Assembly (NCBI GenBank): GCA_017521285.1
Contig: JAFXDG010000115.1
Location: forward strand, 1-45,168
Origin: Bacteroidaceae bacterium
GTDB lineage: Bacteria > Bacteroidota > Bacteroidia > Bacteroidales > Bacteroidaceae
Direction of reading: 5' to 3'
Length of the DNA stretch: 45,168 nucleotides
The notes under the pieces are model-generated. The model had not been told where the DNA came from. It made no database searches and was given only the letters and a program-made list of their open reading frames with translations. Below are positions 22,119-28,792 of the stretch, in pieces; position 1 is the stretch's first letter; the number at the start of each line of letters is the position of its first letter. The position numbers and the translations under genes were made by a program.

Positions 22119-22195
22119 GTAGGGGCGGACCGATGTGTCCGCCCTGATATGCCCACGTGGACATCATTCGGGCAGACACACCGGTCTGCCCCTAC
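22119..22195. repeat. REP pair (BIME-like) 1
   Basis: The plus REP is 22119-22144 (arms GGGGCGGAC/GTCCGCCC around CGATGT) and the minus REP is 22170-22195 (arms GGGCAGACA/GTCTGCCCC). A 25-nt spacer separates them, giving 77 bp in all. Confidence 0.9.
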
Positions 22196-22306
22196 GGTGG
22201 TTGGTTGGATGGAACCTCCAACGGTTTCGAAAACATTTACGCGTATGCCCGCAAGGTTGGATGGTACCGTCAACGGTCCCGCAAGATATCGATGCGTATG
22301 CCCGCC

Positions 22307-22383
22307 GTAGGGGCGGACCGATGTGTCCGCCCTGATATGCCCACACGGACATCATTCGGGCAGACACGCCGGTCTGCCCCTAC
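22307..22383. repeat. REP pair (BIME-like) 2
   Basis: It has the same organisation and the same 77-bp length as the pair at 22119-22195, with only scattered base differences (ACACGG for ACGTGG in the spacer, CACGCC for CACACC in the minus REP loop). Confidence 0.9.
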
Positions 22384-22514
22384 GGTGGTTGGTTGGATGG
22401 AACCTCCAACGGTTCCGAAAACATTTACGCGTATGCCCGTAAGGGTGGATGGTACCGTCAATGGTTCCGAAAACGCCCACGCGAATATTAACCGTAATTT
22501 TAACAAATAACATT

Positions 22515-23048
22515 ATGCCGTACAATCCCGACATCCATCACCGTCGTTCCATTCGTCTGCCCGAATACGACTATGCCGCTCCGGGTTTCTATTTCGTCAC
22601 CCTTTGTGTGCACGGACGGCTTCCCCTGTTGGGTGCCATCGCCGACGGTACGGTACACCTGAATGCCGCCGGACGGATGGTGGAGGAATGGTACCATCGG
22701 TGCGCCGAACATTTTCCCGATATCGAATGTCTGGAAATGGTCGTTATGCCCAACCATTTCCATTGCATCTGGCATAATACCGGCATCGATGCCGATGCCA
22801 ATCATACGTTATCGGGCGAACACACCGGTTCGCCCCTACAGCGGGTGGTACAATGGTTCAAGACGATGACTACCAACGCCTACATCCGTGGCGTGGAACA
22901 ACACGGTTGGCCGACGTTTGACACCCGCCTTTGGCAACGCAATTATTACGAACACATCATCCGCGACCAGCAATCGTATGAAGAAATCGTCACCTATATT
23001 TTGGAAAACCCCTTGCGATGGCACGACGACAAATTGTATGTCCCGTGA
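22515..23048 (+). CDS. REP-associated tyrosine transposase (RAYT, IS200-like HUH family)
   Basis: This is a 177-aa single-strand DNA nuclease of the Y1 HUH superfamily. The HUH motif is MPNHFHCIW (His81 and His83). The likely catalytic tyrosine is Tyr161 in VTYILENP, which aligns with the VDYIYINP context of the E. coli RAYT tyrosine. WQRNYYEHIIRD (140-151) is also family-typical. The start at 22515 is chosen because the family begins close to a Y-x-x-x-G-x-Y/W-F-V-T strand (here GFYFVTL); an ATG 22 codons upstream lies in repeat sequence. It is flanked on both sides by REP pairs, its presumed substrates. A REP half is read in frame at residues 100-109. Confidence 0.93.
   Translation: MPYNPDIHHRRSIRLPEYDYAAPGFYFVTLCVHGRLPLLGAIADGTVHLNAAGRMVEEWYHRCAEHFPDIECLEMVVMPNHFHCIWHNTGIDADANHTLSGEHTGSPLQRVVQWFKTMTTNAYIRGVEQHGWPTFDTRLWQRNYYEHIIRDQQSYEEIVTYILENPLRWHDDKLYVP
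22814..22839 (-). repeat. REP half inside the RAYT coding sequence
   Basis: This minus-orientation REP has arms GGGCGAAC/GTTCGCCC and is followed by CTAC. It is read as SGEHTGSPLQ between the HUH motif and the catalytic tyrosine. The arms match the 12786-12811 REP variant (GGGCGAA/TTCGCCC) rather than those of its own flanking pairs. Confidence 0.85.
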
Positions 23049-23097
23049 ATGCCTGTATGGGCGATGATTCCGAGGTACATCCATGCGTATGCCCGCC

Positions 23098-23108
23098 GTA
23101 GGGGCGGA
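23098..23108 (+). repeat. Truncated REP
   Basis: GTAGGGGCGGA, preceded by GCCC and interrupted by TGATACCGTCAACGG, is the 5' half of a plus REP that has lost its second arm. Confidence 0.6.
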
Positions 23109-23152
23109 TGATACCGTCAACGGTTCCGAGACCATCCACGCGGATGCCCGCT

Positions 23153-23229
23153 GTAGGGGCGGACCGATGTGTCCGCCCTGATATATCCACGCGGACATCA
23201 TTCGGGCAGACACACCGGTCTGCCCCTAC
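23153..23229. repeat. REP pair (BIME-like) 3, downstream of RAYT
   Basis: The plus REP is 23153-23178 and the minus REP 23204-23229, again 77 bp in total. A GGATGGAACC-type 45-bp unit follows, as on the left side of the transposase gene. Confidence 0.9.
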
Positions 23230-23340
23230 GGTGGTTGGTTGGATGGAACCTCCAACGGTTTCGAAAACATTTACGCGTATGCCCGTAAGGGTGGATGGAA
23301 CCGTCAATGGTTCCGAAAAACATCGATGCGTATGCCTGCC

Positions 23341-23417
23341 GTAGGGGCGGACCGATGTGTCCGCCCTGATATACCCACGCGGATGCCATTCGGGCAGACA
23401 CGCCGGTCTGCCCCTAC
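23341..23417. repeat. REP pair (BIME-like) 4
   Basis: The plus REP is 23341-23366 and the minus REP 23392-23417, 77 bp in total. This is the last REP of the region and directly precedes a 19-bp-stem terminator-like hairpin. Confidence 0.9.
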
Positions 23418-23424
23418 GGTGGAC

Positions 23425-23467
23425 AAAAATGCGGCTTGCAAAATATTTTTTGCAAGCCGCATTTTTT
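23425..23467. terminator. Strong bidirectional terminator hairpin
   Basis: A perfect 19-bp stem (23425-23443 with 23448-23466; core TGCGGCTTGCAAAA) has a 4-nt loop and A/T-tracts at both ends, so it can terminate either strand. Partial echoes of the arm (GCAAGCCGCAAAA and CCAAGCCGCAAAA) occur at about 23495-23530. It closes the REP region before the minus-strand mscS-like gene. Confidence 0.75.
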
Positions 23468-23549
23468 ATTTTCTCCCGTAGCAAAATGGGTAAGTGCAAG
23501 CCGCAAAAAATATTTTCCAAGCCGCAAAATTTTGGGGGGAGGTCGGAGG

Positions 23550-23738
23550 TGAAAGGTTGATGCGTTGAGACGTTGAGGGGTTGATGCGTTGAGGGGTTGA
23601 TGCGTTGAGACGTTGAGGGGCGAAGGTCAAGGGTCGAAAGTCAAAGGTCGAAGGTCGAAGGTTTCAAGCCATCGCCATCGCCATCGCCATAGCCATCAGC
23701 CATCGCCATAGCCATAGCCATCAGCCATCGCCATCAGC
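23550..23738. repeat. Composite GTTGATGCGTTGAGGGG / GGTCGAAGGTC / GCCATCGCC repeat
   Basis: Units of GTTGATGCGTTGAG(G/A) run from about 23557, followed by GGTCAAGGGTCGAAAG units and then GCCATCGCCATAGCC hexamers to just before the MscS stop codon. The families are those of 9404-9530, here in the opposite orientation. Together with the REPs and the hairpin, this accounts for the 697-bp gene-free stretch 23049-23745. Confidence 0.78.
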
Positions 23739-23745
23739 CTCGCCC

Positions 23746-24579
23746 TTATACGCTATGGACAGTGAGTTGGGGGAAGGGGAACTCGATGCCCTCCTTGTTG
23801 AAGGTAGCATATACGGTCTTGTTCATGTCGAAGAATACGCCCCAGTAGTCGGATGCCTTTGTCCATACGCGCACGGTGATGTTCACGCTGCTGTCAGCCA
23901 ACTGGCCCAGTTCGATGAAGGGGGCGGGGGTGCTGAGGATGCGGTTGTCGGCGGCAATGATGCTGTTGAGCACGGCCTGTACGCGGTCGAAGTCGGTGCC
24001 ATATTCCACACCGAAGTTGAAATCTACGCGGCGCACCTCCTTGTGGCTGTAGTTGGTCACCACGGCATTGCTCATGGCACCGTTGGGGGCATAGACCACC
24101 TTGTTGTCAGGGGTGACGAGCACGGTGTGGAAAATCTGAATCTCCTGCACAGTGCCGCTGGCTCCGGTGGAGGCTTCGATGTAGTCGCCCACCTTGTAGG
24201 GACGGAAGACGAGGATGATGATGCCTCCGGCAAAATTCTGCAAATTGCCCGACAGTGCCATACCGATGGCCACACCGGCCGATGCCAGCAGGGCGGCAAA
24301 GCCTGTCAGTTCGATGCCCAATTTGCCGATGACGGCCAATCCCAACATGACATAGAGCAAGAGGCTGACCATGCTCTTGAGGAAGGTCTGCACACCGGTA
24401 TCCACCTTGCGCTTGATCAACAGCTTGGCAAACAGTTTGTTGGCCCAGCTGATGAGGAATTTACCGATGATGAAAATGATGAGTGCGCCCAATATGCGCC
24501 CGCCCAAATCGACACTCAGGTCGATGAGCTTTCCAATGACTGTGTCCAGCTGTGCGCTGAAGTCTGTAGTTAATGTCAT
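23746..24579 (-). CDS. MscS-family small-conductance mechanosensitive channel
   Basis: The 277-aa inner-membrane channel opens under membrane tension and so protects against osmotic downshock. Three hydrophobic helices are visible. The third, pore-lining one is Gly/Ala-rich (LLASAGVAIGMALSGNLQNF, about 85-104), and VFRPYKVGDYIE begins the beta domain as in E. coli MscS. The start is placed at 24579 (MTLTTDFSAQ). The frame is open 58 codons further upstream, but that part is repeat sequence (MAMAMAMADGDAP...). A -7 box at 24805 suggests a leader of about 220 nt containing the repeats. Confidence 0.92.
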   Translation of the reverse strand: MTLTTDFSAQLDTVIGKLIDLSVDLGGRILGALIIFIIGKFLISWANKLFAKLLIKRKVDTGVQTFLKSMVSLLLYVMLGLAVIGKLGIELTGFAALLASAGVAIGMALSGNLQNFAGGIIILVFRPYKVGDYIEASTGASGTVQEIQIFHTVLVTPDNKVVYAPNGAMSNAVVTNYSHKEVRRVDFNFGVEYGTDFDRVQAVLNSIIAADNRILSTPAPFIELGQLADSSVNITVRVWTKASDYWGVFFDMNKTVYATFNKEGIEFPFPQLTVHSV

Positions 24580-24629
24580 ACGTTCTTTAATATTAGTTTT
24601 AATAATATGTTTAAATCTTTCGGAGTCGA

Positions 24630-24790
24630 AGGTTGATGCGTTGAGGGGTTGATGCGTTGAGACGTTGATGCGTTGAGGGGTTGAGGGGTTGAGGGGTTGA
24701 TGCGTTGAGGGGGCATCGCCATCAGCCATCGCCATAGCCATAGCCATCGCCATCAGCCATCGCCATCGCCATCAGCCATCAGCCATCGCC
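24630..24790. repeat. GTTGATGCGTTGAGGGG and GCCATCGCC repeats in the mscS leader
   Basis: Tandem GTTGATGCGTTGAG/GTTGAGGGG units (about 24631-24712) are followed by GCCATCAGCCATCGCC hexamers to 24789. On the minus strand they lie between the presumed promoter and the start codon of the channel gene. The rest of this 386-bp gene-free interval (24791-24965) contains only the two divergent -7 boxes. Confidence 0.75.
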
Positions 24791-24804
24791 GCTTAAAACG
24801 GCTG

Positions 24805-24812
24805 CAAAAGTA
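24805..24812 (-). promoter_or_regulatory. -7 box for the MscS-family gene
   Basis: TACTTTTG on the minus strand matches TAnnTTTG. If used, the transcript carries the whole repeat block as its 5' leader. No good -33 TTTG is seen. Confidence 0.4.
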
Positions 24813-24930
24813 GTCATTATCCGTTGGGGAGAGGTGATTTGGTGAGAACTTTTAACATAAAAATGGGTGTTTGTGGGGCTGACATAGTTATCAATCGTTA
24901 ATAAGCTGTGCTTTTTTGACAAATAAACAG

Positions 24931-24938
24931 TATATTTG
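24931..24938 (+). promoter_or_regulatory. -7 box for the glutaminyl cyclase-like gene
   Basis: TATATTTG matches TAnnTTTG. Transcription would start near 24945, excluding the TTG at 24936 as a start codon and favouring ATG 24966. Confidence 0.5.
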
Positions 24939-24965
24939 CGGCTTAGTTTGAGAATAAAGACAAAA

Positions 24966-25979
24966 ATGACTATGAAGATACATGCAATCACCTATTCGAT
25001 GTGGGCGGCGCTGTTGCTGTTGCTTGTCTGTTGCGGCGGAATGGGTAGCCGGTCGGCCGCCAAGGCTGAACCGGAAGTGGCCCGTGTGGTGGATGTGCCT
25101 GAGTTCAATGCCGACAGTGCGTATGCGTATGTGGCCCGTCAGGTGGCATTCGGTCCCCGTGTGCCCAACAGTGAGGCGCACCGCGCATGTGGCGACTACC
25201 TGGTGCAGCAGTTGAAGGACTTCGGCGCACTGGTGGACGAGCAGTGCGATGTGGTGGATGCCTTTGACGGTACCCCCTTGCAGATGCGCAACATCATCGG
25301 CAGCTATCAGCCGGAGAACAGGAAACGGCTGCTGCTGTGTGCCCATTGGGACTGCCGTCCGTGGGCAGACAATGACCCGGACGAAAAGAACTACCATACG
25401 CCCGTGGATGGTGCCAATGACGGTGCCAGTGGGGTGGGGGTGCTGCTGGAGGTGGCACGCCAGATACAGCAGCAACAGCCGGAACTGGGGGTGGACATCA
25501 TCTTCTTTGATGTGGAGGACTACGGTGTGCCCCAGTTTATGGACGATGTATATGACGGCAACAGCTGGTGCCTGGGGTCGCAATACTGGGCGCGGACACC
25601 GCATGTGTCTGACTACAATGCCCGCTTCGGCATTCTGCTCGACATGGTGGGCGGCCGGGATGCCACATTCTATAAGGAGGGATTCTCGGAAGAATATGCA
25701 CCGGCAGTACTCGACAAGGTGTGGAACAAGGCACATGCCGCCGGCTATGGCAAGTATTTCCCCAAACGGAGCGGTGACTATGTGACCGATGACCACTTGC
25801 CCGTCAACAGGATTGCCCGCATACCGTGTATCGACATTATCCCCATGATGAGGGACAGCGAACGCTCCAGCTTCGGCGACACATGGCACACGGTGAACGA
25901 CAATATGGAGCACATAGACCGCAATACCCTGAAGGCTGTGGGACAGACGGTGCTGGAAGTGATTTACAACGAAGAATAA
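24966..25979 (+). CDS. M28-family glutaminyl-peptide cyclotransferase-like lipoprotein
   Basis: This is a zinc-dependent exported protein of the M28 fold, in the glutaminyl cyclase-like branch known from Bacteroides. Metal-site and catalytic segments are AHWDCRPWAD (zinc-binding His/Asp region), DGANDGASGVG (zinc Asp), FFDVEDYG (general-base Glu) and TDDHLP (zinc His region). An N-terminal hydrophobic segment ends LLLLVCCGG, a possible but imperfect lipobox. Family members cyclise N-terminal Gln to pyroglutamate; an aminopeptidase role cannot be excluded. The start at 24966 follows from the -7 box at 24931. The length is 337 aa. Confidence 0.88.
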   Translation: MTMKIHAITYSMWAALLLLLVCCGGMGSRSAAKAEPEVARVVDVPEFNADSAYAYVARQVAFGPRVPNSEAHRACGDYLVQQLKDFGALVDEQCDVVDAFDGTPLQMRNIIGSYQPENRKRLLLCAHWDCRPWADNDPDEKNYHTPVDGANDGASGVGVLLEVARQIQQQQPELGVDIIFFDVEDYGVPQFMDDVYDGNSWCLGSQYWARTPHVSDYNARFGILLDMVGGRDATFYKEGFSEEYAPAVLDKVWNKAHAAGYGKYFPKRSGDYVTDDHLPVNRIARIPCIDIIPMMRDSERSSFGDTWHTVNDNMEHIDRNTLKAVGQTVLEVIYNEE

Positions 25980-25982
25980 GAG

Positions 25983-26170
25983 ATTCAACTTCCGTAAGTA
26001 AAGGAGTTACAGGAGTTCAGGAGTTACAGGAGTTCAGACGATAGTTTCGACTATACTTGGCATGAACGTTCAAAGCTATTATTCGCTAAAGCTCATCGAA
26101 AACCTCTTTTGATTTTTTAATCAAAGTATGGTGTCTGTAACTTATGAACTCCAGGAAGTTGGGTTTGCAA
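25983..26170. repeat. GGAGTTCAGGAGTTACAG repeat element with UUCG-loop core
   Basis: The left part has GGAGTTACAGGAGTTCAG units and a core shared with 9118-9160 (CAGACGATAGTTTCGACTAT, hairpin ATAGT-TTCG-ACTAT at 26041-26054). The right part is TGTAACTTATGAACTCCAGG then AAGTTGGGTTTGC. A second small hairpin, AAAAGAGGTTTTCGA-like with TTTGATTTTTTAATCAAA, lies between. It separates the cyclase gene from sufE. Confidence 0.65.
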
Positions 26171-26192
26171 AACTTAGATAAGGACAAGAACA

Positions 26193-26621
26193 ATGAAAAC
26201 CATCAACGAACTGCAAGACGAAGTCATCGAGGAGTTCAGCGAACTGGACGACTGGATGGACCGTTACCAACTGCTCATCGACCTGGGCAACGACCAGGCC
26301 CCGTTGGACGAGCAATACAAGACCGAACAGAACCTGATTGAGGGATGCCAGAGCCGTGTGTGGCTGCAAGCCGACTATGCGGAGGGACTGGTGCACTTCC
26401 AGGCCGAGAGTGATGCCCTCATCGTGAAGGGTATCATCAGCCTGCTCATCCAGGTGGTGAGCGGACATACCCCCGACGAAATATTGGAGAGCGACCTCTA
26501 CTTCATCGAACGCATCGGACTGAAGGAGCACCTTTCGCCCACGCGCAGCAACGGCCTGTTGGCCATGGTGAAGCAGATGCGCATGTATGCACTGGCCTTC
26601 AAGGCGAAGGGAAGCAAGTAG
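26193..26621 (+). CDS. sufE: SufE-family cysteine desulfurase sulfur acceptor
   Basis: This is a cytosolic protein accepting persulfide sulfur from SufS for Fe-S cluster assembly. The active cysteine is Cys52 in IEGCQSRVWL, the diagnostic SufE motif. Residues such as DRYQLLIDLG near the N-terminus and the helix GLKEHLSPTRSNGL near the C-terminus also fit. At 142 aa it has the standard length. There is no suf operon around it, which is usual in Bacteroidales, where sufBCDS lies elsewhere. It ends 44 nt before the GH51 gene but no functional link is expected. Confidence 0.95.
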   Translation: MKTINELQDEVIEEFSELDDWMDRYQLLIDLGNDQAPLDEQYKTEQNLIEGCQSRVWLQADYAEGLVHFQAESDALIVKGIISLLIQVVSGHTPDEILESDLYFIERIGLKEHLSPTRSNGLLAMVKQMRMYALAFKAKGSK

Positions 26622-26665
26622 AGAGAAAACAAATCAAATTTATTAACCCAAATAATAAAAAACAA

Positions 26666-28660
26666 ATGAAAACACTGTTGACAACCCTGGCACTGGCCGC
26701 CGGACTGACGGCTGCTGCACAGACCGCCAACACACACGAGTTGGTGATTAACACGAAGAAAGTGGGTGCTGAAATCCAACCCACCATGTACGGACTCTTC
26801 TTTGAGGATATCAATTATGCTGCCGATGGCGGCCTCTATGCCGAATTGGTGAAGAACCGCTCATTTGAGTTCCCCTGCAACAACCTGCAAGGCTGGAAAG
26901 TGGCCGGTAAGGTGGAATTGAAGAACGATGGTCCCTTCGAGCGCAATCCCCACTATGTGCGCCTGAATGGTTCGGGCCACGGCCACAAGCACACTTGCAT
27001 CGAGAACGAAGGCTATTTCGGCATCGGTGTGGAGAGAGGCAAGAAGTACCGCTTCAGTGTGTGGGCACGTACCGCCAAACCTAACGGCACAGCCAAGATT
27101 TATGCAGAAATTGCCAACACCAAGTCTATGGGCGAGAACCAGGGACTGGCAGGAGCCGAAATCACTGTAAACTCTCACGAGTGGAAGAAATATGAGGTGG
27201 AACTGACACCCAACCAGACTGAGGAGAAAGCCGTGATGCGCGTGTTCCTGCGCGGACAGAACGGTGCCGATGTGGAGCATGTGTCACTCTTCCCCGTTGA
27301 CACTTGGAACGGCCACAAGAATGGTCTCCGTAAGGACCTCGTGCAGGCTTTGGCCGACGTGAAACCCGGTGTGTTCCGCTTCCCCGGCGGATGTATTGTC
27401 GAGGGTACCGACCTTGAGACCCGCTACGACTGGAAGAAGTCAGTAGGTCCCGTAGAGAACCGTCCGCTCAACGAAAACCGTTGGCAATATACCTTCGGCC
27501 ACCGTTTCTTCCCCGACTATTATCAGAGCTACGGACTCGGTTTCTACGAGTACTTCCTCATGAGTGAGGAGATTGGTGCCGAGCCGCTGCCTATCCTCAA
27601 CGTGGGTCTGGCCTGCCAGTATCAGAACAACCACGAGAGTGCACACTGCCCGGTAGATCACCTGGAGCCGTTCGTGCAGGATGCGCTCGACCTCATTGAG
27701 TTTGCCAATGGATCGACTGATACCGAGTGGGGTAAGCTGCGTGCCGAGATGGGACACCCCGAACCCTTCAACCTGAAGTTCCTCGGAATCGGAAACGAGC
27801 AGTGGGGTAAGGAATATCCCGAACGCTTGGAGGTGTTCGTAAAAGTGTTCCGCGAGAAACATCCCGAAATCAAGATTGTAGGTTCATCAGGTCCTAACTC
27901 TGAGGGCCGCGACTTCGACTACTTGTGGCCGGAGATGAAGCGTCTGAAAGTTGACCTCGTTGACGAGCACTTCTATCGCCCCGAAAGCTGGTTCCTTGCA
28001 GCCGGTAACCGCTATGACAAGTATGACCGCAAGGGTCCGAAGGTGTTCGCCGGTGAGTATGCCTGCCACGGTGCCAACGGCAAGAAGTGGAACCACTTCA
28101 ATGCCGCCCTGTTGGAGGCTGCCTTCATGACCAACCTTGAGCGCAATGCCGACATCGTACACATGGCTACCTACGCTCCGCTCTTTGCCCACGTGGAAGG
28201 CTGGCAGTGGCGTCCCGACATGATCTGGTTCGACAACCTCCGTTCAGTGCGCACTTGCAGCTACTATGTACAGCAGCTCTATGCCCACAACAAGGGTACC
28301 AACGTGATTCCTTTGACAATGGCCGGACAGCCCGTCAGTGGTCAGGAAGGTCAGGATGGCCTCTTCGCCAGTGCTGTATGGGACAAGGATGCCAACACTT
28401 ACATCGTGAAGGTAATCAACGTGGGTGACAAGGCCCAGCCCATCTCCCTCAACTTCACCGGCTTGAAGAAGAAGACTACCTTGACCGACGGTAAGGTAAT
28501 CACCTTCCACACCGACGACCTGTTGAAGGACAACACAGTGGATGCTCCCAACACCATCATCCCCGTGGAGAGCAGCATCGCCATCGATGGCAACGTGCTC
28601 AACACCCAGATTGGTCCGAAGACATTCTGTGTATATAAGTTTGTGAAGAACGGAAAATAA
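26666..28660 (+). CDS. GH51 alpha-L-arabinofuranosidase
   Basis: This secreted or periplasmic enzyme removes arabinofuranose side chains from arabinan, arabinoxylan or related glycans. A signal peptide (MKTLLTTLALAAGLTAAAQT) is followed by MYGLFFEDINYAADGGLYAE, the typical start of plant-type GH51. A carbohydrate-binding-like insert of about 150 residues comes next. The acid/base is expected at Glu378 in GIGNEQWG and the nucleophile at Glu464 in FAGEYACHG. A C-terminal beta-sandwich follows. The length of 664 aa is normal for this subgroup. The GH97 gene lies 130 bp on, suggesting a small plant-glycan pair without an adjacent susCD. Confidence 0.93.
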   Translation: MKTLLTTLALAAGLTAAAQTANTHELVINTKKVGAEIQPTMYGLFFEDINYAADGGLYAELVKNRSFEFPCNNLQGWKVAGKVELKNDGPFERNPHYVRLNGSGHGHKHTCIENEGYFGIGVERGKKYRFSVWARTAKPNGTAKIYAEIANTKSMGENQGLAGAEITVNSHEWKKYEVELTPNQTEEKAVMRVFLRGQNGADVEHVSLFPVDTWNGHKNGLRKDLVQALADVKPGVFRFPGGCIVEGTDLETRYDWKKSVGPVENRPLNENRWQYTFGHRFFPDYYQSYGLGFYEYFLMSEEIGAEPLPILNVGLACQYQNNHESAHCPVDHLEPFVQDALDLIEFANGSTDTEWGKLRAEMGHPEPFNLKFLGIGNEQWGKEYPERLEVFVKVFREKHPEIKIVGSSGPNSEGRDFDYLWPEMKRLKVDLVDEHFYRPESWFLAAGNRYDKYDRKGPKVFAGEYACHGANGKKWNHFNAALLEAAFMTNLERNADIVHMATYAPLFAHVEGWQWRPDMIWFDNLRSVRTCSYYVQQLYAHNKGTNVIPLTMAGQPVSGQEGQDGLFASAVWDKDANTYIVKVINVGDKAQPISLNFTGLKKKTTLTDGKVITFHTDDLLKDNTVDAPNTIIPVESSIAIDGNVLNTQIGPKTFCVYKFVKNGK

Positions 28661-28669
28661 AAACATTAG

Positions 28670-28785
28670 GGAGTTCAGGAGTTACAGAAGTTACAGGAGT
28701 GCAGACAATAGTATGGCAAATAATGACAGATACATTTGTCTGAACTCCTGAACTCCTGCAACTCCTGAACTCCTTTCAGACATCA
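28670..28785. repeat. Inverted GGAGTTCAG / GAACTCC repeat between GH51 and GH97
   Basis: GGAGTTCAGGAGTTACAG units (28671-28706) face CTGAACTCCTGAACTCCTGC units (28740-28776). The spacer can therefore fold into a long hairpin in the mRNA, either as a terminator for the GH51 gene or as a leader of the next. A TACATTTG box lies in the loop. Confidence 0.7.
28731..28738 (+). promoter_or_regulatory. Possible -7 box for the GH97 gene
   Basis: TACATTTG matches TAnnTTTG and lies 54 nt before the GH97 start, in the loop between the two repeat arms. No -33 match was found. Confidence 0.35.
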
Positions 28786-28792
28786 ATATACA

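Larger units (their letters stand above)
22071..22514. repeat. REP region upstream of the RAYT gene
   Basis: This gene-free stretch of about 440 bp holds two inverted REP pairs (22119-22195 and 22307-22383). Between and after them lie four related units of about 45 bp that start GGATGGAACC or GGATGGTACC and end ACGCGTATGCCCG. No promoter box is recognisable. The several short open frames here are only the repeat read through. Confidence 0.85.

Noticed and set aside
22110-22510. Short open frames such as those reading GADRCVRPDMPT
   Set aside because: They are REP and 45-bp units read through on either strand, without ribosome-binding context or conserved protein features.
22449-22514. Upstream ATG extending the RAYT by 22 residues
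   Set aside because: The extra part is encoded by the 45-bp repeat unit and the family starts near the ATG at 22515.
22119-23417. Possible CRISPR array in the REP region
   Set aside because: The repeats are strong palindromes in alternating orientation, the spacers are themselves related, and there are no cas genes; a RAYT gene sits in the middle.
22071-23420. Classical insertion sequence with terminal inverted repeats and target duplication
   Set aside because: The transposase is a RAYT, a domesticated HUH type not known to move itself, and I found no outer inverted repeats or direct target duplication bounding the region.
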